A stretch of DNA of 30,438 nt from Acetobacter sp. UBA5411 (GCF_002409645.1 NZ_DHNR01000037.1:14886-45323); one strand, 5' to 3'. Shown: positions 9,214 through 16,994, numbered from the stretch's first letter. Translations and numbers: made by a program. Notes: generated by a model not told the origin, from the sequence alone.

Positions 9214-10452
9214 TCAGAGTCCGAGCAGCAGGCTGCGTGGATCTTCAACATACTTCTTGAGAGCAACGAGGAAGCTCACAGCCTCCTTGCCGTCAACGAT
9301 ACGGTGGTCATAGGACAGCGCCACATACATGATCGGACGGATCTCGACCTTGCCGTTCACCGCCACCGGACGGTCAACGATGTTGTGCATGCCCAAGATA
9401 CCGGACTGCGGCGCGTTCAGGATCGGCGTGGACAGCATGGAGCCGTAGATACCGCCGTTCGTGATGGAGAACGTGCCACCGGACAGATCATCAATCTTCA
9501 GTGTGCCTTCGCGGGCCGCCTTGCCGAAGCCTGCGATCTTCTTCTCGATCTCGGCGTGAGACAGGGTCTCCGCGTCTTTGATCACCGGCACGACCAGTCC
9601 GTTCGGACCGCCAACCGCGATGCCGAGATTGATGAAGTGACGGTAGATCACGTCATCGCCGTCAATCTCGGCATTGATCGCCGGGAATTCGTTGAGAGCG
9701 GCAATCGCGGCCTTTGAGAAGATCGACATGAAGCCGAGCTTCACACCGTATTTCTTCACGAAGAGATCCTGAAACTCGGCGCGCATTTCCTTCGCGGCGG
9801 TCATGTCGATCTCGTTGAACGTGGTCAGCATCGCCGCCGTGTTCTGCGCGTCCTTCAGACGCCGGGCGATCGTGCGACGCAGACGCGTCATCTTCACGCG
9901 CTCTTCACGCGGATCGTCCTTACGCGGAGGCTTCGCCGGAGCCTGAGAGCTTACTGGCGGCTGCGACAGGAAGGCCTGCACATCGCCCTTTGTGATACGA
10001 CCGTCCTTACCGGAACCGGAGCCGATCTGCTGCGCGGAAACGCCCTGCTCGGTCATCATCTTGCGGGCGGCGGGGAATGCCGTTGCGGCATCGGCCTGTT
10101 CCACAGGAGCAGATTTTGTTGCCGGAGCTGGCGCGGCTTTCGCAGCGGCAGCCTTGGGGGCTTCGGCTTTCGGAGCCTGAGCCTTGGCAGGGGCAGGGGC
10201 AGGCTTGGCGGAACCACCCGGCTCCAGTGTGGTCAGAAGCGCACCGACCTCGACCTCGTCGCCTTCCTTGACGGCAGGCTGACCCAGAACACCGGCCTGT
10301 GGAGCAGGAACCTCCACAGTCACCTTGTCAGTCTCCAGCTCGGCAACGGGTTCGTCAGCCGCCACCTGCTCTCCGGCCTTCTTCAGCCATTTCGCAACAG
10401 TCGCCGTCGTGACACTCTCGCCCAGCGTCGGCACCTTGATCTCGACTGACAT
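9214..10452 (-). CDS. sucB: Dihydrolipoamide succinyltransferase, E2 of 2-oxoglutarate dehydrogenase
   Basis: Core subunit transferring the succinyl group from lipoamide to CoA in the TCA cycle. The 412-residue product has one lipoyl domain (1-77, Lys43 in ETDKVTVEV), an Ala/Pro/Lys linker, a peripheral-subunit-binding domain (about 124-161, FPAARKMMTEQGV to GRITKGDVQAF) and the catalytic domain (about 185-412) with the DHRIVDGKEAV active-site motif (His383, Asp387). E2o rather than E2p is indicated by pairing with sucA and by TFNEIDMTAAKEMR. The start at 10452 is set by MSVEIKVPTLGESV; the frame extends 15 codons further without homology. Its lipoyl domain is about 75% identical (57 of 76, counted by eye) to that of the neighbouring E3. 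Confidence 0.95.
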   Translation of the reverse strand: MSVEIKVPTLGESVTTATVAKWLKKAGEQVAADEPVAELETDKVTVEVPAPQAGVLGQPAVKEGDEVEVGALLTTLEPGGSAKPAPAPAKAQAPKAEAPKAAAAKAAPAPATKSAPVEQADAATAFPAARKMMTEQGVSAQQIGSGSGKDGRITKGDVQAFLSQPPVSSQAPAKPPRKDDPREERVKMTRLRRTIARRLKDAQNTAAMLTTFNEIDMTAAKEMRAEFQDLFVKKYGVKLGFMSIFSKAAIAALNEFPAINAEIDGDDVIYRHFINLGIAVGGPNGLVVPVIKDAETLSHAEIEKKIAGFGKAAREGTLKIDDLSGGTFSITNGGIYGSMLSTPILNAPQSGILGMHNIVDRPVAVNGKVEIRPIMYVALSYDHRIVDGKEAVSFLVALKKYVEDPRSLLLGL

Positions 10453-10613
10453 CTCGCTTCCCACTTTCCTTTTCGAATCGGCATGTTGCGGTTTCACTCC
10501 GTCAACACCGATCCTTCAGTTATGCCCCCAACCGGAGGTCTTCGAAACTCACGCTCCCGGCACCTGTTCATCACGTCTGCGAGACAGGCGAGGAAAAGCG
10601 TACAACCGGAACC

Positions 10614-10634
10614 GGGTCACCATGATGGCGACCC
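10614..10634. repeat. Imperfect palindrome in sucA-sucB spacer
   Basis: GGGTC-A-CCAT-G-ATGG-C-GACCC, a 21-bp near-perfect palindrome 14 bp beyond the sucA stop, in a 196-bp spacer. It lacks a T tail. It could fold on the message between E1 and E2 and stabilise the sucA 3' end, or be an intergenic repeat of the genome. Nothing else is recognised in this spacer. Confidence 0.5.
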
Positions 10635-10648
10635 GATGTTTCAGACAG

Positions 10649-13507
10649 TCAGGACAGTCCCAGTGCGTCCTTGACCAGCGCGGCCTGTTCTGCGGCATGC
10701 GTCTTGGCCAGACCCGTCGCCGGACTTGCGGCGGCAGCACGGCCCACATAGGCCGGACGACCAACCTTGTGACCGGCCACACCCAGCGCACCCTCGATCA
10801 GACGATCAACGAAGTGCCAGCCACCGCCGTTGCGGGTTTCTTCCTGACACCACACGATCTCTTTCGCGTTCGGATAGCGCTTCAGCTCGGCGGCAAGTTC
10901 TGCTTCCGGGAACGGATAGAGTTGCTCAAGACGGATGATCGCCACTTTCTCCAGCTTCTGGTCGCGGCGTGCTTCCAGCAGGTCGTAATAGACCTTGCCC
11001 GAGCAGATGATGACGCGCTCGACGGCGTTGTCAGCCAGCGGATCGATCTCGCCGATCACCGGACGGAAGCTCGTGCCTGTCTCGAACTCAGCCAGTGTGG
11101 ACACAGCCAGCTTATGACGCAGCAGGGACTTCGGTTCCATCAGCACCAGCGGCTTGCGGTAAGGCAGCTTCAGCTGACGACGCAGCGCGTGGAAGTAGTT
11201 CGCCGGCGACGTGATGTTGCAGACGAACATATTGTCTTCAGCGCAGAGCTGGAGATAGCGCTCCAGACGGGCGGAGGAGTGCTCCGGTCCCTGCCCTTCG
11301 TAACCATGCGGCAGCAGCAGCACGAGGCCGGACATACGTAGCCACTTCGTCTCGCCCGAGGCGATGAACTGGTCGATGATGACCTGCGCACCGTTGGCGA
11401 AGTCACCGAACTGCGCTTCCCACAACACGAGGTTGTTCGGGTTGTGCATGGTGTAGCCATACTCGAAGCCCAGCACCGCGAACTCGGACAGGTGCGAGTT
11501 CCAGATATCGATCTGGGACTGCCCTTCCTTGATGTGGTTCAGCATCGTGTAGGGCTGCTGATTGGTCTGGTCGATGACCACGGCATGACGCTGACTGAAC
11601 GTGCCGCGCTGCACATCTTCACCCGACAGACGGATGCGATGCTTTTCCAGCAGCAGGGAGCCGAAGCCGAGAGCCTCGCCGGTCGCCCAGTCGATGCCTT
11701 CGCCGGTCTCGATGGCTTTCGCCTTGGCCTTCATCTGGCGAGCGATCTTGCTGTTGAGATCGAACCCTTCCGGCACTTTCGTGATGGCGGCGCCGATTTC
11801 CGTCAGCACGTCTTTCGACACACCGGTCTCGACCTTAGTGACCTCACCTGCCTTCGGGGGAGCCTGCAGACCCGCCCAGTTGCTTTCCAGCCAGTCCGCC
11901 TTGTTCACCTTGTAGGACTGCGCGGCCTTGAAGTCTTCGTCCAGCTTCGCGTGGAACGCATCCCACTGGGCCTTCACTTCATCTTCCGTCAGCACGCCTG
12001 CTTTCACCAGATGATTGGCGTAAACAGTATGCGGCGTCTCATGACCGGCGATGGCCTTGTACATCACGGGCTGCGTGAAGGCCGGCTCGTCGGTCTCGTT
12101 ATGGCCGTGACGACGATAGCAGACGATGTCGAGAATGATGTCGCTGGCGAATTTCTGGCGGTAATCAGCGGCCAGACGCGAAGCATAGACCACAGCCTCC
12201 GCATTATCGCCGTTGATGTGCAGCACGGGCGCTTCGATGGCCTTGGCCATGTCGGAACCATAGATGCCGGAATGACCATTCACCGGATTGGTCGTGAAGC
12301 CGATCTGGTTATTCACGATCATATGGATTGAACCACCCGTGCGGTAACCGGCGAGCTGAGACATGGACAGCGTCTCATAGACCACACCCTGACCGGCGAA
12401 GGCCGCGTCACCGTGGATCTGGATCGCCATGTGCGACAGACGCTTCTCGGTGTCACCATCGTCATCCTGCGCGGCGCGGACCTTGCCGCAGACCACAGGA
12501 TCAACAGCTTCAAGATGCGAGGGGTTCGGCTGAAGCGAGATATGAACGGCATGACCACCGATCTCGACATCCGTGGAGGAGCCAAGGTGGTATTTCACGT
12601 CACCGGAACCGGCCACGTTGTCAGGCTTGAAGGAGCCGCCGCCGAACTCGTTGAAGATCGCGACGTAGGGCTTGCGGACGACGTTCACCAACGTGTTCAG
12701 ACGACCGCGATGCGCCATACCGATGGCGACTGATTTCACGCCCTGCTGCGCGACCTGATCGATCACGGCATGCAGCGCCGGGATGGAGACTTCACCACCT
12801 TCGAGACCGAAGCGCTTCGCGCCGACATACCGCTTCTGGCAGAAGGACTCGAACCCTTCGGCTTCCGTCAGGTTCTTGAGGATCGACTTCTGCTCATCGA
12901 CCGTGACGCTGCTGGGCCAGTTGTCGCCTTCCAGACGGGAACGGAACCACTCGCGCTGTTCTTCGGAGCGTGCATACATGTATTCCGCACCGATCGCGCC
13001 GCAATAGACCTGACGCAGGGCCGCCACGACTTCCTTGACGCTGGCCGTCTCGCGGCCCGGCAGGATCGGAGACAGCAGCTTGCCAATATAGACCGGACGA
13101 TCGAGATCCTTTGGGCCAAAGCCGTAGGTCGCAGGGTCAAGCTCGACGGTTGGGGCCGGAACTTTCAGACCCAGCGGATCGGTCTGCGCTTCCAGATGAC
13201 CAAACTCACGGAATGCCCGGATCAGCTGTGCAATGGCGAGGCTGTCTGTCGCAGCCAGACCGGCACCCTTGCCGCCAGCAGGAGCCGGAGCGGGCTCGTC
13301 ACCCGTGATGATGGATTTGCGCGGCGCCCAGGAGGCCCCGGAGGCGTCCTGAAGGATGGAAGCCGTTTCATCGTCCATTGAGCCGAACAGGTCGGCGAAG
13401 GACGGGTCGACGCTCTTCGGGTCTTCGGCCCATCGTGCGTACAGATCGGCCACGTAAGCAATATTGCTTCCGCTCAGTGCCGTCGTAAGAAGATCGCTGC
13501 CCGCCAT
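10649..13507 (-). CDS. sucA: 2-oxoglutarate dehydrogenase E1 (thiamine diphosphate-dependent)
   Basis: Decarboxylates 2-oxoglutarate and succinylates the E2 lipoyl group. The 952-residue product matches the family length (930-1000). It has the SucA N-terminal docking segment (NIAYVADLYARWAEDPKSVDPSF), AMAHRGRLNTLVNVV type motif (roughly residue 265), the thiamine diphosphate region GDAAFAGQGVVYETL (roughly 370), and the C-terminal transketolase-like domain ending RAAAASPATG. The open frame continues 109 codons upstream, but those residues show no homology pattern, and the ATG at 13507 (MAGSDLLTTALSGSN) has AGGAG 10 nt before it. First gene of sucA-sucB-lpdA. A 289-bp spacer separates it from zapE and holds a candidate promoter. 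Confidence 0.95.
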   Translation of the reverse strand: MAGSDLLTTALSGSNIAYVADLYARWAEDPKSVDPSFADLFGSMDDETASILQDASGASWAPRKSIITGDEPAPAPAGGKGAGLAATDSLAIAQLIRAFREFGHLEAQTDPLGLKVPAPTVELDPATYGFGPKDLDRPVYIGKLLSPILPGRETASVKEVVAALRQVYCGAIGAEYMYARSEEQREWFRSRLEGDNWPSSVTVDEQKSILKNLTEAEGFESFCQKRYVGAKRFGLEGGEVSIPALHAVIDQVAQQGVKSVAIGMAHRGRLNTLVNVVRKPYVAIFNEFGGGSFKPDNVAGSGDVKYHLGSSTDVEIGGHAVHISLQPNPSHLEAVDPVVCGKVRAAQDDDGDTEKRLSHMAIQIHGDAAFAGQGVVYETLSMSQLAGYRTGGSIHMIVNNQIGFTTNPVNGHSGIYGSDMAKAIEAPVLHINGDNAEAVVYASRLAADYRQKFASDIILDIVCYRRHGHNETDEPAFTQPVMYKAIAGHETPHTVYANHLVKAGVLTEDEVKAQWDAFHAKLDEDFKAAQSYKVNKADWLESNWAGLQAPPKAGEVTKVETGVSKDVLTEIGAAITKVPEGFDLNSKIARQMKAKAKAIETGEGIDWATGEALGFGSLLLEKHRIRLSGEDVQRGTFSQRHAVVIDQTNQQPYTMLNHIKEGQSQIDIWNSHLSEFAVLGFEYGYTMHNPNNLVLWEAQFGDFANGAQVIIDQFIASGETKWLRMSGLVLLLPHGYEGQGPEHSSARLERYLQLCAEDNMFVCNITSPANYFHALRRQLKLPYRKPLVLMEPKSLLRHKLAVSTLAEFETGTSFRPVIGEIDPLADNAVERVIICSGKVYYDLLEARRDQKLEKVAIIRLEQLYPFPEAELAAELKRYPNAKEIVWCQEETRNGGGWHFVDRLIEGALGVAGHKVGRPAYVGRAAAASPATGLAKTHAAEQAALVKDALGLS

Positions 13508-13755
13508 TTTCAGAACGCTCCTGTGTTTCTTCTCAAGCTCGCGGAGGTGGGACTGTGTGTCACCTCCCCAAACCGGTCGATAGGCCGTTTCGACATGACT
13601 GTTACGTCCAAAGCTGAAGAACTGGTCACCTGACCGCAGGAAAGCGACTTCAGACGGGACGAGTGCGTCTCTGCAAACATATCCATGGCCTGAGTGTCTC
13701 CATTCCGCGACCGGATGACCCGGCCATACCCGGTCCGGCCGGGTTACTGCGGAAT

Positions 13756-13784
13756 TTGCTAGACCGCTGAAAAAGACACGACAA
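13756..13784 (-). promoter_or_regulatory. Candidate sucA promoter
   Basis: On the minus strand, TTGTCG (13784-13779) and TAGCAA (13761-13756) are separated by 17 nt, about 250 bp upstream of the sucA start. The match to the sigma-70 consensus is moderate. The downstream leader holds GC-rich inverted pieces around 13700-13745 (GGCCGG, CCGGG, CCGG) that could form structure. Low-confidence call. Confidence 0.3.
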
Positions 13785-13796
13785 GCCGTCGGGCTG

Positions 13797-15035
13797 TCAC
13801 GGTCTGGAGAGGACTCCCCCCGGACCGTGAGCACGGGCCAGCCAGCTCTCGCTGCTCATCTCCATAAGGCGGGACGCCGTGCGGGCGAATGCATCCGCGC
13901 CCTCCCCTGACGGGAACAGGTTATCCGGGGAGTCGTCGGCGGAGACGAACAGCAAATTGCCGTTGTCATACAAGGCATCGATCAATGTGATGAAGCGTCT
14001 GGCGACGTTCGCATCGTCGGGTCCAAGCGATGGAATGTCGTCCATCACAATAACGGGAAATTTCTTGGCGATTGCCAAATAATCATTTGGTCCCAGCGGT
14101 CTGCTACACAGAGAAGTGAAATCGAAACGGGCAACCGGACCTTGTGCGTGGTCGACCGGCAGAGTCCGTCCGCTGAATTCCAGCGTCACCTTTTCCACCG
14201 GATGGCCTTCACCATAACGGGCTACAATCTTGTCGAGACGCCGTCTGGCCGTCTCGTCAGCCGGGACGATCCATGTCGTATCGTCCTGATCGCGTCCACG
14301 GCGGTAATCGGTTTCCGAATCCAGCACTTCGGTGTCCAGATGACGCTGGATAATGGCGATAAACGGCTTGAAGGCGTCTGCGCCGGGACGATTCTGGAAC
14401 AGATCGCCGGGCACGGTATTCGAGGTGGCGACGATGATGACCTTTGCCGCAAACAGTGCCTCAAACAGACGCCCCAGAATCATGGCGTCGGCGATGTCAT
14501 TGATCTGGAACTCATCGAAACAGAGCAGAGTCGCATCCTGAGCGATGGTCTGGGCCAGCGGCGGGATCGGATCGCTCATCCCCGGATTGGCTTCCTTGAG
14601 CGCCCGGAGCCGCTGATGCACTTCCTGCATGAAGGTCAGGAAGTGGATCCGCTGCTTCTTCTCGATCGTAACACAGGAAAAGAACAGATCCATCAGCATC
14701 GTCTTGCCGCGACCAACGCGACCAACGATGTACACCCCGCGTGGAATACCGTCATCGACGCGTTCGTCTGTCCGGTTCAGCAGTTCCGGCAGTTTGCTGA
14801 CGAGTTTCGAGAACAGGCCTTTCCGCTCTTCCTGAGGTCTGACAGGAGCAGGGCGGTACGCTTCCAGTTCGACCCACAGGCGGTCGAGGCGTCTGGCGAC
14901 TCGTTCCTGATCCGGATCGCGCCGCAGGGCGCCGCTGGCGACACGCTCTTCATACAGCGCAAATGGACCTGCAGCCTGAGATTGACCTGGAGTCCGGGAC
15001 TGGGCGGAAAGGGGCTGTCTGTTCATGGTATTCAT
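13797..15035 (-). CDS. zapE: ZapE/AFG1-family ATPase
   Basis: AAA-like P-loop ATPase of the ZapE (bacterial cell division) / AFG1 (mitochondrial) family. The product of about 412 residues contains FALYEERVASGALRRDPDQE at the start of the conserved domain, Walker A GRVGRGKTMLMDLFF, the HFLTFMQEVHQRL segment, Walker B LLCFDEFQIND, VIIVATSNTVPGDLF, and the late VIVMDDIPSLGPDDANVARRFITLID box. The start is uncertain: ATG at 15035 or 15026, or a GTG at 15092 that would add a hydrophobic stretch (ASLLLVTAGLAIG); none has a strong Shine-Dalgarno. ATG 15035 is used here. It precedes the suc genes on the same strand with its own stop 289 bp before sucA, and is divergent from the AhpD-like gene. Confidence 0.92.
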   Translation of the reverse strand: MNTMNRQPLSAQSRTPGQSQAAGPFALYEERVASGALRRDPDQERVARRLDRLWVELEAYRPAPVRPQEERKGLFSKLVSKLPELLNRTDERVDDGIPRGVYIVGRVGRGKTMLMDLFFSCVTIEKKQRIHFLTFMQEVHQRLRALKEANPGMSDPIPPLAQTIAQDATLLCFDEFQINDIADAMILGRLFEALFAAKVIIVATSNTVPGDLFQNRPGADAFKPFIAIIQRHLDTEVLDSETDYRRGRDQDDTTWIVPADETARRRLDKIVARYGEGHPVEKVTLEFSGRTLPVDHAQGPVARFDFTSLCSRPLGPNDYLAIAKKFPVIVMDDIPSLGPDDANVARRFITLIDALYDNGNLLFVSADDSPDNLFPSGEGADAFARTASRLMEMSSESWLARAHGPGGVLSRP

Positions 15036-15152
15036 GCTTCTGCCGATAGCGAGGCCTGCTGTGACCAGCAAGAGAGAGGCAATAGGCCACACTCGCTCGT
15101 GACACCATACTCACGCGGTGGTGAAGAGGCGACTTCCGGACATCGTCCTATC

Positions 15153-15167
15153 GTGAAGCGCTTTCAC
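15153..15167. promoter_or_regulatory. Palindromic candidate operator upstream of the AhpD-like gene
   Basis: GTGAA-GCGCT-TTCAC, containing the perfect 8-bp palindrome AAGCGCTT, centred about 30 bp before the start codon at 15190 and just upstream of its GAGGAG ribosome site. The position fits an operator or a 5'-leader structure. No regulator is assigned. Confidence 0.35.
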
Positions 15168-15189
15168 CCCAAACAGAGGAGTTCAGGAC

Positions 15190-15546
15190 ATGACGGACTG
15201 GAGTGACTGGAATGAACGACGCGAGCATCTGGGCAAGGCGATCGGCGCCTACAGTTCTGTCGCGCCTGATACTGTCTCGAGCATTCTGGCCCTGAACGGC
15301 GCGAGCGCAAAGAGCGGTCACCTCGACGCAAAGACGCGGGAACTGATTGCACTGGCAGTCGCCGCAACGACCCGCTGTGACGGCTGCATCACCATTCATG
15401 CTGCGGAAGCCGTAAAGGCCGGCGCGACCCGCGAGGAAATCGGGGAAGCACTCAGTGTCGCCATTGCCTTGAATGCTGGAGCGGCGCTTGTTTACTCGAC
15501 CCGTATCATGGATGCGTTTGACGCTGCGAAAAAAGCTGACGGCTGA
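15190..15546 (+). CDS. AhpD-like carboxymuconolactone decarboxylase family protein
   Basis: 118-residue all-helical protein of the CMD/AhpD-like family. The signature CxxCxxxH is present as RCDGCITIH (Cys63, Cys66, His70), within the conserved LDAKTRELIALAVAATTRCDGC to AGATREEIGEAL block, which marks the peroxidase-like AhpD_fam branch rather than true carboxymuconolactone decarboxylase. The likely role is a small disulfide-based antioxidant protein; the electron donor is unknown. A strong AGGAG ribosome site precedes the ATG. It is monocistronic: divergent from zapE upstream and closed by a strong terminator 17 bp after the stop. Confidence 0.9.
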   Translation: MTDWSDWNERREHLGKAIGAYSSVAPDTVSSILALNGASAKSGHLDAKTRELIALAVAATTRCDGCITIHAAEAVKAGATREEIGEALSVAIALNAGAALVYSTRIMDAFDAAKKADG

Positions 15547-15563
15547 TTACCGATCGGCATTAC

Positions 15564-15592
15564 GGGCCTGAGCATTTCTCAGGCCCTTTTTT
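15564..15592 (+). terminator. Rho-independent terminator of the AhpD-like gene
   Basis: Perfect 9-bp stem GGGCCTGAG (15564-15572) / CTCAGGCCC (15578-15586), loop CATTT, followed by six T's. It also marks the border of the AT-rich accessory islet that begins right after it. Confidence 0.93.
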
Positions 15593-15650
15593 CCATGTAA
15601 AGAGAGAGGGCCAAAAAGCGGAATGATTGCTTCCATGACAATCACCCTTT

Positions 15651-16004
15651 TTACATCTGGGATTTCTTAAATCGTGCAATAAAGAACATGAGAACAAGAA
15701 ACAAAACGATCAATAAATCTCTTGAAATATCAAGGTAAGAAAGCGGCGTTATCAGATTCAGAGTCAGACAAAAGAAACCCAAAGACATACAAAAAGAATA
15801 TAATATGCCAACAACAAAGAATAATTTAAAGCGCCCGTCCGCCTTCAAAAGTCCGAACGGAAATATCAGAAAAACTATCGCCATTGCAGAAAACAGAACC
15901 TTATCCTGCTTCTGAAAATTCTCATACGTCATGATGCTAAAGACAAGAATCAATTCAGAAATTACGAACAGGTATAGAGAATATTTTTCTATTTTCGTCA
16001 GCAC
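15651..16004 (-). CDS. Four-helix small membrane protein, candidate bacteriocin immunity protein
   Basis: No family recognised. A 117-residue product with about four hydrophobic helices: YSLYLFVISELILVFSIM, VLFSAMAIVFLIFPFGLL, FKLFFVVGILYSFCMSLGFF and LLIVLFLVLMFFIARF. It ends in a basic tail (KKSQM). The GTG at 16004 is preferred because GGAGAGAG lies just upstream; a TTG at 16028 would add eight residues. AT-rich and rich in Phe/Leu/Ile codons, unlike the core genes. It lies 94 bp downstream of the putative double-glycine bacteriocin gene, on the same strand, behind a 13-bp hairpin. Small polytopic proteins in that position are often immunity proteins. The role is inferred from position and topology only. 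Confidence 0.6.
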   Translation of the reverse strand: MLTKIEKYSLYLFVISELILVFSIMTYENFQKQDKVLFSAMAIVFLIFPFGLLKADGRFKLFFVVGILYSFCMSLGFFCLTLNLITPLSYLDISRDLLIVLFLVLMFFIARFKKSQM

Positions 16005-16053
16005 ACACTCTCTCCAATAGAAAAACAATTCCTGTTTTTAAAAATCCAATATC

Positions 16054-16084
16054 GGGTCCTGTATATTCAACATATACAGGACCC
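16054..16084 (-). terminator. 13-bp perfect hairpin between precursor gene and membrane-protein gene
   Basis: GGGTCCTGTATAT (16054-16066) pairs perfectly with ATATACAGGACCC (16072-16084), loop TCAAC. It starts 14 bp after the precursor stop codon. On the minus strand the T run comes only about 9 nt later, so partial termination or 3'-end protection of the precursor message with limited readthrough is plausible. Confidence 0.7.
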
Positions 16085-16098
16085 AAAAACCCTACCTG

Positions 16099-16407
16099 CT
16101 ATCTGGCTAAACTGTTTCTATAATATTCCTCTTCCTGTCCCGGAGGCGGTGGTGGAATAAATGCCCATTTTGCAAGATAACTTGCTCCCGTGACCAGCGC
16201 CGTTCCTGCGGCCGCAATCCCGGCAGCCGCCCCTGCTCCCGCCGCTGTTGTGGCAATAAAGGGAGCCGCCGCAACGGCAGCTGTTCCAATAATGCCATAT
16301 ACAGCTGCCTGTCCTGCCAATGATGCGTTTACACCACCGGCAATTTCATCAAAGTATTCCGGATCCAACTCTATCATACCCGTTTTTTCACAGAAAAGCT
16401 GAGTCAT
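16099..16407 (-). CDS. Putative double-glycine-leader bacteriocin/microcin precursor
   Basis: 102-residue peptide from the ATG at 16407, which has GGAG 7 nt upstream; an upstream ATG at 16461 abuts the Fur box and is unlikely. Residues 1-25 look like a double-glycine leader for a C39-peptidase ABC exporter: LDPEYFDEIAGG has Leu at -12, Phe at -7, Ile at -4 and Gly-Gly at -2/-1. The predicted 77-residue mature part begins VNASLAGQ and is a long Ala/Gly-rich hydrophobic stretch with a GxxxG motif (GAAAG), typical of small-residue membrane-active bacteriocins. It ends in a FIPPPPPGQEEEYY tail. No exporter or peptidase gene lies in the window. Alternatives are a membrane-seeking peptide of other use or a holin-like protein. 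Confidence 0.65.
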   Translation of the reverse strand: MTQLFCEKTGMIELDPEYFDEIAGGVNASLAGQAAVYGIIGTAAVAAAPFIATTAAGAGAAAGIAAAGTALVTGASYLAKWAFIPPPPPGQEEEYYRNSLAR

Positions 16408-16458
16408 TCTGCAACTCCACAATGTATCATGGGTAGAATATACATATCCTTCAGAAAC

Positions 16459-16486
16459 CATATATGATAACGATTATCAATTGCAA
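16459..16486 (-). promoter_or_regulatory. Candidate promoter of the precursor gene
   Basis: On the minus strand, TTGCAA (16486-16481) as -35 and TATATG (16464-16459) as -10, spacer 16 nt, about 50 bp upstream of the ATG at 16407. The spacer is almost entirely filled by the Fur-box match, a standard arrangement for repression. Confidence 0.45.
16465..16479. promoter_or_regulatory. Near-consensus Fur box
   Basis: TGATAACGATTATCA matches the 7-1-7 Fur consensus TGATAAT-N-ATTATCA at 13 of 14 defined positions. It lies between the candidate -35 and -10 of the bacteriocin-like gene, so iron-replete Fur would be expected to repress it. Whether this organism's Fur recognises the classical box is assumed. 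Confidence 0.65.
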
Positions 16487-16721
16487 TAAAAAAGCGGTTT
16501 ATAATGTTTCCATACGGCGACCGGAAATGCGGCTGAAGATGGAAGAGAGATCTTTACACCTATTTCTGCGGAATGTTGAAAAGATTGAATGCAATTTGAG
16601 GCACAGCCTATAAATACCTCACCAAAGCTGCATGTTCAGTATCACACGCATGAACACTATTAAAGCGTAATAAAAATTACTTAAATTGTATATTTTAACA
16701 AAAAAAACTATCGTACGTTAT
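16487..16721. other. AT-rich spacer without recognised content
   Basis: Between the promoter of the precursor gene and the stop of the small helix-turn-helix gene. There are no open frames with convincing starts, no clear terminator for the upstream helix-turn-helix gene pair, and no RNA gene that I can recognise. Confidence 0.4.
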
Positions 16722-16994
16722 TCAATGAATATGCCGCCTACCATGCAAACTTATGGCTCCCATGCTGATAATGTTTCCCGGAGGAAGGGGATCATTACCC
16801 TGCGCAATGCGACGCTGGCTGACTATAGCAGCAAGATGTTCCGCCCGTGCGCGCATCAGAATCCGATGGACATAGGACCGTGAAGCGCCAATCTGTTCAG
16901 AAATGGCACGAATGCTCTTTCCTTTTGCGTAAAGCGCCCTGGCTGCCTTTCCCAGATCTTCCGCACGCTCAGCTTCAAACTTCCTGACCATCAT
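16722..16994 (-). CDS. Small helix-turn-helix protein
   Basis: 90-residue product with a resolvase-like helix-turn-helix: LGKAARALYAKGKSIRAISEQIGASRSYVHRIL (about residues 14-46), where SIRAISEQIGASRSYVHRIL has the usual Ala at the second helix position and Gly at the turn. The C-terminal half (about 50-90) is not recognised. It probably binds DNA as a small regulator. The ATG overlaps the stop of the upstream gene in ATGA, implying coupled translation. No terminator was found after it. Confidence 0.65.
   Translation of the reverse strand: MMVRKFEAERAEDLGKAARALYAKGKSIRAISEQIGASRSYVHRILMRARAEHLAAIVSQRRIAQGNDPLPPGNIISMGAISLHGRRHIH

Noticed and set aside
11444..12331. 295-codon plus-strand frame opposite sucA
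   Set aside because: Shadow of sucA; no recognisable domain and no ribosome site.
13508..13834. 109-codon upstream extension of the sucA frame
   Set aside because: No homology pattern, no start signal, and it would overlap the zapE stop; the ATG at 13507 fits the family N-terminus.
16408..16461. Upstream ATG (16461) for the bacteriocin-like gene
   Set aside because: It lies within the candidate -10 and next to the Fur box, so it would hardly be transcribed; the ATG at 16407 has GGAG at 7 nt and gives a clean double-glycine leader.
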